Positions 57,662-64,000 of a stretch of 64,000 nt of DNA are shown here, one piece after another. The stretch's first letter is position 1, and the number at the start of each line of letters is the position of its first letter. The stretch is taken from positions 72,183,147 to 72,247,146 of the forward strand of contig NC_080694.1 in assembly GCF_030445035.2 (NCBI RefSeq), read 5' to 3'. The position numbers and the translations under genes are program-made. Source of the stretch: Dasypus novemcinctus (taxonomy: Eukaryota; Chordata; Mammalia; Cingulata; Dasypodidae). The notes under the pieces were generated by a model. The model saw only the letters and a list, made by a program, of their open reading frames with translations. It was not told where the DNA came from and searched no databases.

Positions 57662-59445
57662 GTTTTACTGTTTATTGGTTTGGTTTGTAGTTTTTCTGTT
57701 GCTCTTTCATCATCATTTTATCTTGATGGGTTTATTCAGTTGCTTAGCTTCTTTGTCCAGGCTTGGGTTTTAAATCATTGCTGTTTTTTATGCAGGTTAT
57801 ATCTTCTCTTTGTCACTTTTTCTTTTTATTCTATTTCCTTGTTCTTAGCTAAGTTCACTTGAAGGAAATTTTAGTGCAAGAGAAAGCAAAAGGAGTAATA
57901 AAAGAAAAAGTATAAAAGCAGTATTGATAGTAAATATTAACAGCTGAACCATGTGAGATCTAAGAGAATGGATATTAGATCATGTAAGTTGTGAAGAGTT
58001 ATAACAGTAAGAAAATGGGAGTATCTATAAAGAGACACTAAACTGAATATGGGAAGGAATATAATATGAATTGAAATGTCAGTGCAGCCAGAAGAGAGAG
58101 AAAGAGAAAAGAAAGGACAATAATATAAAGAGTGAACAAAAGACAGACAACAGAACAAAGATATTAGAAATAAAAAAGTCAGAAAAATTGTGAGCCAGAC
58201 AAAGAGAGGTGGAATATAAGAGAAACAATAAACAGTGGAGGATAGAAAGATGTTGAAGAAAGGGGATAGTGTTGATAGCCAAAATCAGTACTCTCAGAAA
58301 AGAGTAAATCAAGGATGAGGAAACAAAGCAAATGTGAAGTGCTCCCTGCAGCACCTAATATAAAAAAAAATGGGGAGAAAGAAAGAAAAAAGGGGAGGGG
58401 AAAGGGGGAAGGAAGCAGGAAAAAGAAAAAGAGAAAAAGAAGAAAGAGAAAAGGGCCATGGGGATAAGGAGAAAAGACAAAAAACAAACCAACAAAAAAC
58501 AGAAGGCAAAGTGTCAAGCAAGGAATCCTTTTTGCAGTTAAATAAAATGCTTAGGAGTTTGATGTTTCTCCTTTCCCCCTTGCTTTCCTCTCTCCCAGGG
58601 CAGCAGGAAAGCTGTGTGAAGGGTCTGGCATAGATTCAAGTGGGTCCTTGCTGCATGTAGCTCACCAGAAAAGACAATGACTTTTAATTTCCAGAGAGTA
58701 CCCACACTTCACCAGGAACCCAAATATGCTCTTGAAAGGTTAGAAAGCATGTCCTACAGTCCCTCTCCCTTAGGCATGCTACAGGAAGGCTAGTTGATTG
58801 TCTGAATCTACCTTCTCCAAGAACAAGTTTCCTATCCCAGGGTGTTTAGGTAAATTGGGCTTTCTCAGCAGATTTGCCTCTCTTTTCCTCTCAGGCTCTC
58901 CCCAAGCTAGTTGGTATGCTCCTCCAAAATATAAATAAATAAACAAAAGGGAAGGGACCAGAAGATTGAACCTGCCCTGGTTTGGCCCCTCTCCACCTCC
59001 CACCAAATCCCTCTCACTCATGAATTCAGTCCAAAACTGGAGGGCCAAGTTTAATCCCAAACCTCAGGGAGAGCTGGATTCTGGAAAGGGAAGTCCAGGA
59101 TATTGTGAACTAGGGGTATGCTGGTCTATGGAACATAGACTACAGGGGCTTAGGGGACACCGACCTGGGGACCACACATCTGGGAAACACAGGGCTTGGG
59201 AATGCCACCACAAAACTGACAGTTTTCTGGGAACACTGTGGCCACCCGCCCTAGGGGGAAGGGTCCCACCTCCCCACAACTTCTGACCTCTTTGCTAAAA
59301 ACCCACAGTTCTACCTTTAGCAAGCACTAGTTCTGTCAGTCTCTCCAAATCGATGTCCAGACACCTCCTGCCTTGCAAGACCCTGAAACAGTCCATTCTG
59401 GCAAGATCCCAATCCTACTTGGCCAGTCTTTTGCAAGAGAGTTTA
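57662..59445 (-). promoter_or_regulatory. L1 5' UTR, antisense
   Basis: A purine-rich low-complexity part (57880-58520 on the plus strand) and a GC-richer part (58550-59445) correspond to 22099-23798 of the sense L1. Both strands give spurious frames (58179-59286). Expected to hold the internal L1 promoter; individual sites not identified. Confidence 0.65.
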
Positions 59446-59489
59446 TGAGGTGCACTCACTCAGACAGCATCTTGCTTCACCTCTTACCT
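59446..59489. other. Junction between two antisense L1s
   Basis: About 44 bp between the 5' UTR of one L1 and the middle of ORF2 of the next. No clear target-site duplication. Confidence 0.5.
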
Positions 59490-60672
59490 TGTTTCTTATT
59501 TTGTGTATTTACATCTTCTCTCTCTTTTTCTTTGTTAGTCTAGCTAAGGGTTTGTCGATTTTATTAATCTTCTCAAATAACCAATTTTTGTTTTGTTTAT
59601 TTTTTCTAGTGCTTTATAAAATTTTCTATTTTACTTAGTTCTGCTCTAATCTTTGTTATTTCCTTCTTTCTACTTCTTTTGTAGTTATTTTGTTGTTCTT
59701 TTTCTAATTCCTCTAGGAGTGCAGTTAGGTCATCAATTTTAGATCTTCCTTCTTTTCTTGATGCATGCATTTAAGGCTTTGAATTTCTCTCTCAATACAG
59801 CTTTTGCTGCATCCCATAGGTTTTCATATATTATGTTTTCATTTTCACTCATTTCAAGATAGTTACTGATTTCTTTTGTGTTTTCTTCCTGGTCTGTTTG
59901 TCTAAGAGTGTGTTGTTTAATTTCCATATCTTTCTGCCTAATCTGGTTGTCTGGCCCTTGCTGATTTTCAGCTTCATTCCATTGTGGTCAGAGAAATTAC
60001 TTGGTATATATAATTTCAAACATTCTGAATTCATTCAGAGTTTTTCTGTGGCCTAGCATGTGGTCTATCTTAGGGAATGATCCATGTGCCCTTGAGAAGA
60101 AAGTATATCCCACTGTGTTTGTGTGTAGCATTCTGCATATGTCTATTTGGTTCAGATCCTCTAATGTATTCATCAAAGTCATCATTTCTTTACTGATTCT
60201 CTGTCAAGATATTTTGTCTAATGATGATAATGGTGTAAAGTCTTCCACTATAAAAAGAGGCATCTTTTTCTCCATTTCATTTTTTCAGTGTTTGTCTCAT
60301 CTATTTTGATGCACACTGGTTAAGTGCATAAATGTTTGATTGTCCTTTCTTCTTGAAAGATTATCCCTTTCACTAATATATAGTGTGTTGCTTTGCCTCT
60401 TAAAACATTTTTTCACTTAAAGTCTATTATGTATGATATTAGTATAGCTATTCCCCTCCTTTTTTTTGGTTTTTGCTTGCTTGTAAAATTGTTTTCCAGC
60501 CATTCACTTTCAGCCTCCTTGAATCCCTGGGCCTAAGGTGGGTTTCTTGTAGACAGCATATAGATGGGTCATATTTCCTTATCCATTCTCCCAATCTGTG
60601 CCACTTGACTGTTCAGTTTAATCCATTAACATTCAGTGATATTACTGTCAAGGAATTACTGACATTAGCCAT
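59490..60672 (-). pseudogene. L1 ORF2 endonuclease part, truncated
   Basis: Starts at ATG 60672, homologous to 56824. The minus strand reads the endonuclease ('caggctgaaagtgaatggct' block, 60495-60515, encodes the RRLKVNGW-type motif) and then the connector (59927-59739, 60034-59849). It stops at the L1-L1 junction. Confidence 0.8.
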
Positions 60673-60721
60673 ATTTTCTTTGAGTTTAGGTATGTCATAT
60701 GTCGTTTTTCTCTTTTTTATT

Positions 60722-61655
60722 TTTTCTTACACTCTCCTCCAACTTCCTCTCTCTCCTTGTTTTCCCTTTCAATCTGCAGCACCCCCTTTAATATTTCTTG
60801 ATGAGCATGTTTTTTATTGGCATACACACTTAATTTTTGTTTAACTGTGAATATTTTAAATTCTCCATTATTTTTTAATGCCAGCTTTGCTAGAAGGAGA
60901 ATTCTTGGCTGGAAGTTTTTTCTTGTAGCACCTTAACTATATTATACCACTGCTTTCTTGCCTCCATGGTTTCAGATGAGAGATCAGCACTAATTCTTAT
61001 TGAGATTCCCTTGTATGTAATGGTTCTCTTTTCTCTTGCTGCTTTCAGTATTCTTTTTCTTGAGCATTGGACAATTTGACAAGCCTATGTCTTGGAGTAG
61101 GTCTGTTGGGATTTATACTGTTTGGTGTGCACTGTGGTTCCTGGACATGTACATCCATACCCTTCAATAGTGTTGGGGAATTTTCAGTCATTATTTCCTC
61201 CAACATACCGTCTGGCCCCTTTCCCTTCTCTTCTTCCTCAGGGATGCCTATAATGTGTTGTTTGTCTGTTTTGTGTTGTCACTCAGATCCTTAAGTCCCT
61301 GTTGGATTTTTTCTATCTTTTTTATCTATCTGTTTTACTCTCTGTTTGATTTCTGATGTTCTGTCTTCCACAACACTAATTCTTTACACTGCCTGTACAA
61401 ATCTGTTGTTATGTGCTTCCAGTGTATTTTTAATTTCTTGGATTGTGCCTTTCATCATCATCATATCTCTTATCTTTTTAGTTATTTTTAAAATTTCTTC
61501 AATATGTTCTCCTGGTGTCTTCTTAATATCCTTAATCTCTTCCTTCACTTCATTAATTTGTTTCATGATATTTGTTTGGACAGTCTGATTAGATGTTCCA
61601 TGTTCTACATCTCCTCTTGGTTTTTAGATTGTTCAATGCACTGGGGCATTTCTAT
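60722..61655 (-). pseudogene. L1 ORF1, degenerate
   Basis: The minus strand carries an ORF1 coiled-coil segment (61566-61384, rich in K, E and I). Then comes the RNA-recognition motif, seen as 'caataagaattagtgctgat' and 'aaatcccaacagacctactc' on the minus strand (about 61000-61110). No continuous frame. Confidence 0.78.
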
Positions 61656-62969
61656 TTGTTAGTATGGTTTATAATTTTTATTTAGTCATCTCTTTATCTT
61701 GATAGGTTTATTCAATTGATTAGTTTCTCTCTCTAATTTAGGGTTCTATTTAAGTGCTGTTTTTGTGTGCATGGTAAGTTTTCTCTTTGACATGTTGTTC
61801 CTCTTATTCTGTTTCCTCACTGTTGTCTATGTTCCTTGAAAGTAAAAGATTAAGGTCAGAGAAAGGGAAAGAGATAAGAAGAGAAAAAGGATAATAGTAA
61901 CATAATAGCAAAAGGTAGAAGAGGAACCATATAAGACCTAAGAAAATGAATAGTTAACTAACGCAAGAAGTGCAGAGAAATAAGAATAAAAAAGTGTGGT
62001 GCAAACAATGGCATGAAAAACCAAATACAGAAAAATATTTGGAATGAATTAAAAGGCCAGGATGATAAGAAGAGAGTGAAGGAGAAAGGAAAAGAAAGTA
62101 AGAAAAAAGTTGAAAAGAAAGGAAACAGAGAATAGAGGCAATCGAAACAAAGACAAGGAAAATTGAAGACTGAACAAAGAGCAGTGTAATGTTGGAACAA
62201 AAAAAAATGTTGGGAGAGAAAGAAGGAAAAAAAGAAGACAGAAAAAAAGAACAAACAACAACAATCAAGGAATCAAACAAAATATAGGGAAAACAGCTTT
62301 TCCTCTTAGGCCCCTGATGAGCTTCTCAGGCTGCTGGTGTTCATCCATTAATTACACTGCAACCTGTCCTCTGCAGGTTTTGAATTGAGTTTTAGTGGGT
62401 AAACTAAGTTAAATTTTAAAAAGGGACGTTTTTAAAGAAAAATAAGAGACCAAAAGAAGCCAATACAAAAATAATGTCTGTGTGTTCCCTGTCCTAAAGT
62501 ATCAGCTGGGCGTTTGATAACCTGGTGGATCAGTACTCTGTGGAGAGCTGGAAATTGAACCAGGGACTGCATATATTCAAAGCAGAGACGCCTCCAATGA
62601 GCTAAACTTTCTCATTGGGCATGTTACCTAGAGAGCTATCCAGTCACTTTCCCTAGGGCAGGTTTGACTCTATGCGTTTGGGTGGATTCCTGCTGATTAG
62701 GAGTCTATCTGTCCCTGCCCCTTTTCTATTCTTATTGCCTTCTCTCCCAGGGCAGCCTGTCCTATTAGCATGTGTGATCAGATCCCCCCTCACCTCTCCT
62801 CATCAGGTGGAGTTCTCTTCTGAAATTCAAATGGGACCCTGGTGACTGAACTCTCCACAGAGAAATGACTCTCAACACTTTTCCAGACCTCCCCCTCCTC
62901 CTGGGACCCTAAATAGGCCTTTGAAAGCTTCTTGAGGCTTCCTACTGCCTGCCTCCCTTAGGGGATTTG

Positions 62970-63175
62970 GAATTTTTAAAAAATTAAATTGTCTTTTTTG
63001 AAAAGATACATAGATTACAAAAATGTTACATTATAAAATATAAGAGATTCCCACATACAAAAAATGTTACAGTATAAAATATAAGAGATTCACACCCCAA
63101 CTCCTCCCATATCAACCTCTTTCAGCATTGTGGCACATTCATTGCATGTGGTGAATACATTTTGGAGCATCAAGC
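62970..63175 (-). mobile_element. L1-type 3' end inserted in an L1 5' UTR
   Basis: T-rich tail, then 'agatacatagattacaaaaa', 'ataagagattcccacat', 'cattcattgcatgtggtgaa', as in the antisense 3' terminus at about 18745-18905. Contains a 40-bp tandem repeat: 63017-63056 and 63057-63096. Confidence 0.82.
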
Positions 63176-63960
63176 CCACAGAAAGGAAACCCCTCTCCAG
63201 CAGCCTTCACCAGAACCCCCTTCTCAGGTAGAATGCTCCCACCCCCCCTCAGTGGCTCGTGTAAGCCAGGGGTTTGCAGGTTTTTTTTGTCTTGATGATG
63301 GGGCTTAGCTGTCCACACTGTTTCCAGCCAGCAGGTTGAGAAACTCCTGGTATTCCCTTGGGCTCTTTATCTCTTTGTCTAGTTCCCTCCAGATCAATGC
63401 CCTGAAGCCTCCTGCTCTGAGAGTTCCCAAAACAACCCACTCAGGCAGAATCTTACTCCTTCTCAACTGTTTTTTGCAAGCGAGCTGGTGAGTGCTGATT
63501 TAAATCAACGCCAACTTGCCTGTATTGTCATGTGTTGGAGCAAAGTGGCTGCCAACGTCTGCAAGGATTCAGCTTCCTGGGTTCCTCTCTTCCTGGGGCT
63601 CGTTTCTCTTCATCCTCAGCTGCTCTGCTCTCTCCACAAGGCCAGCTATAGACTATCAGGCAAAAAGCTCATCTCTCTTCCAGGGCATCTGCCGTGTCTA
63701 ATAGAACCTTCTCTCCCTCACATATCTGCTTCTCTGTGGGTTTACTTGCCCCGCTCCAGCATCAAAACACTGATAATTAGTTTTTAAGCACTGGAATTTT
63801 CTGAATGGAGAAATTTTCAGTGAGAGAGAGGAGCTAAAAAACCTTTTATTTAGATTAATATACTTGCCAAGGCAAAGCAAGTCAAGATTCTGAGTCTTTT
63901 GCTGCACTTTTCAGCCAGGGTACACACAGCAATTCTCACGAAGCTGGAAGGAAGGACAGC

Positions 63961-64000
63961 TGTGCTCCAGCCTTAGGGAGTAACACTTGCTGTCCAGTTC
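63961..64000. other. Window edge, unassigned
   Basis: Too short to classify; possibly more L1 leader. Confidence 0.3.

Larger units (their letters stand above)
50483..59445 (-). mobile_element. Near-complete antisense L1 (about 9 kb)
   Basis: On the minus strand: 5' UTR 59445-57662, ORF1 57661-56890, ORF2 56824 to about 53450, 3' UTR to about 50520, then an A-rich tail. It lacks part of the 5' UTR present in the neighbouring L1 at 59490-63960, so it is slightly 5'-truncated or cut. ORF2 keeps longer frames than the sense L1 but has frameshifts and a deletion that removes the RT active site. Related sequence in the window: 22099-32523, 18698-22058, 1-2125. Confidence 0.9.
59490..63960 (-). 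mobile_element. Second antisense L1, 3'-truncated
   Basis: On the minus strand: long 5' UTR (about 63960-61656), ORF1 (about 61655-60722) and the N-terminal part of ORF2 (60672-59490). The sequence from 59490 rightward repeats that from about 55640 rightward, starting 'ttgtttcttattttgtg'. Everything 3' of the ORF2 connector (RT, C-terminus, 3' UTR, tail) is missing. An L1-type 3' end is inserted in the 5' UTR at 62970-63175. Confidence 0.86.

Noticed and set aside
58960..59290. Overlapping 71-106-codon frames on both strands, considered as a host exon
   Set aside because: They lie in the GC-rich part of the L1 5' UTR, collinear with 22099-22700 of the sense L1.
1..64000. CRISPR arrays, bacterial operons, ribosome-binding sites, rRNA genes
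   Set aside because: None seen; the composition, SINEs, L1s and MIRs are those of a mammalian nuclear genome.

Overview
This looks like nuclear DNA from an armadillo (Xenarthra, close to Dasypus). The main reason is the armadillo-type tRNA-derived SINE (DAS family). It has a 'gggaagcgg.ttggcccaa' head with a B-box, a GC-rich body, an 'acagattcccatgc' block and an AAATAAAT tail, and it occurs here in several copies on both strands. No other lineage I know carries this SINE. The window is AT-rich and gene-poor, and it is dominated by LINE-1 sequence that includes a lineage-type L1 with an unusually long 3' UTR. I see no bacterial, plasmid or CRISPR signal.

The only host gene I can support is an olfactory receptor on the minus strand at 35115-36040. 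It belongs to the OR12D subfamily, the MHC-linked olfactory receptor group of other mammals, and is broken by one missing base near codon 184. A splice acceptor sits directly against its ATG. The receptor lies between two copies of an old duplicated block. Copy 1 spans 14195-33660 and copy 2 spans 36660-47040. Both contain the same unique DNA and the same ancient repeats in the same order (old L1, MaLR-type LTR, L2-like tail). Each has since taken up its own insertions.

Layout: 1-2125, an internally deleted antisense L1. 2930-3960, an endogenous retrovirus pol relic. 4300-13800, ancient relics (LTR-like repeat, old L1s, two MIRs, a MER5-like element, an L2 tail) and short L1 3' ends. 14195-18690, duplication copy 1 with two SINEs. 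18698-22058, a twin-primed (5'-inverted) L1. 22099-32523, a sense L1 of about 10.4 kb carrying a nested SINE and a nested L1 3' end. 32530-33660, the resumption of copy 1. 34107-34416, an antisense SINE. 35115-36040, the OR12D pseudogene. 36660-47040, copy 2 with a solo-LTR candidate, a SINE, a 4.4-kb LTR retroelement and a tRNA-SINE dimer. 47070-48650, an old antisense L1. 50096-64000, three antisense L1 units end to end, including a nearly complete one (50483-59445) that has lost the reverse-transcriptase FADD motif.

I found no coherent multi-gene system beyond this. The most informative features are the paralogous filled and empty sites, which order the insertions relative to the duplication, the twin-priming junctions, and the apparently composite 2.9-kb L1 3' UTR. 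All repeat names are from recognition by eye, so subfamily labels are tentative.
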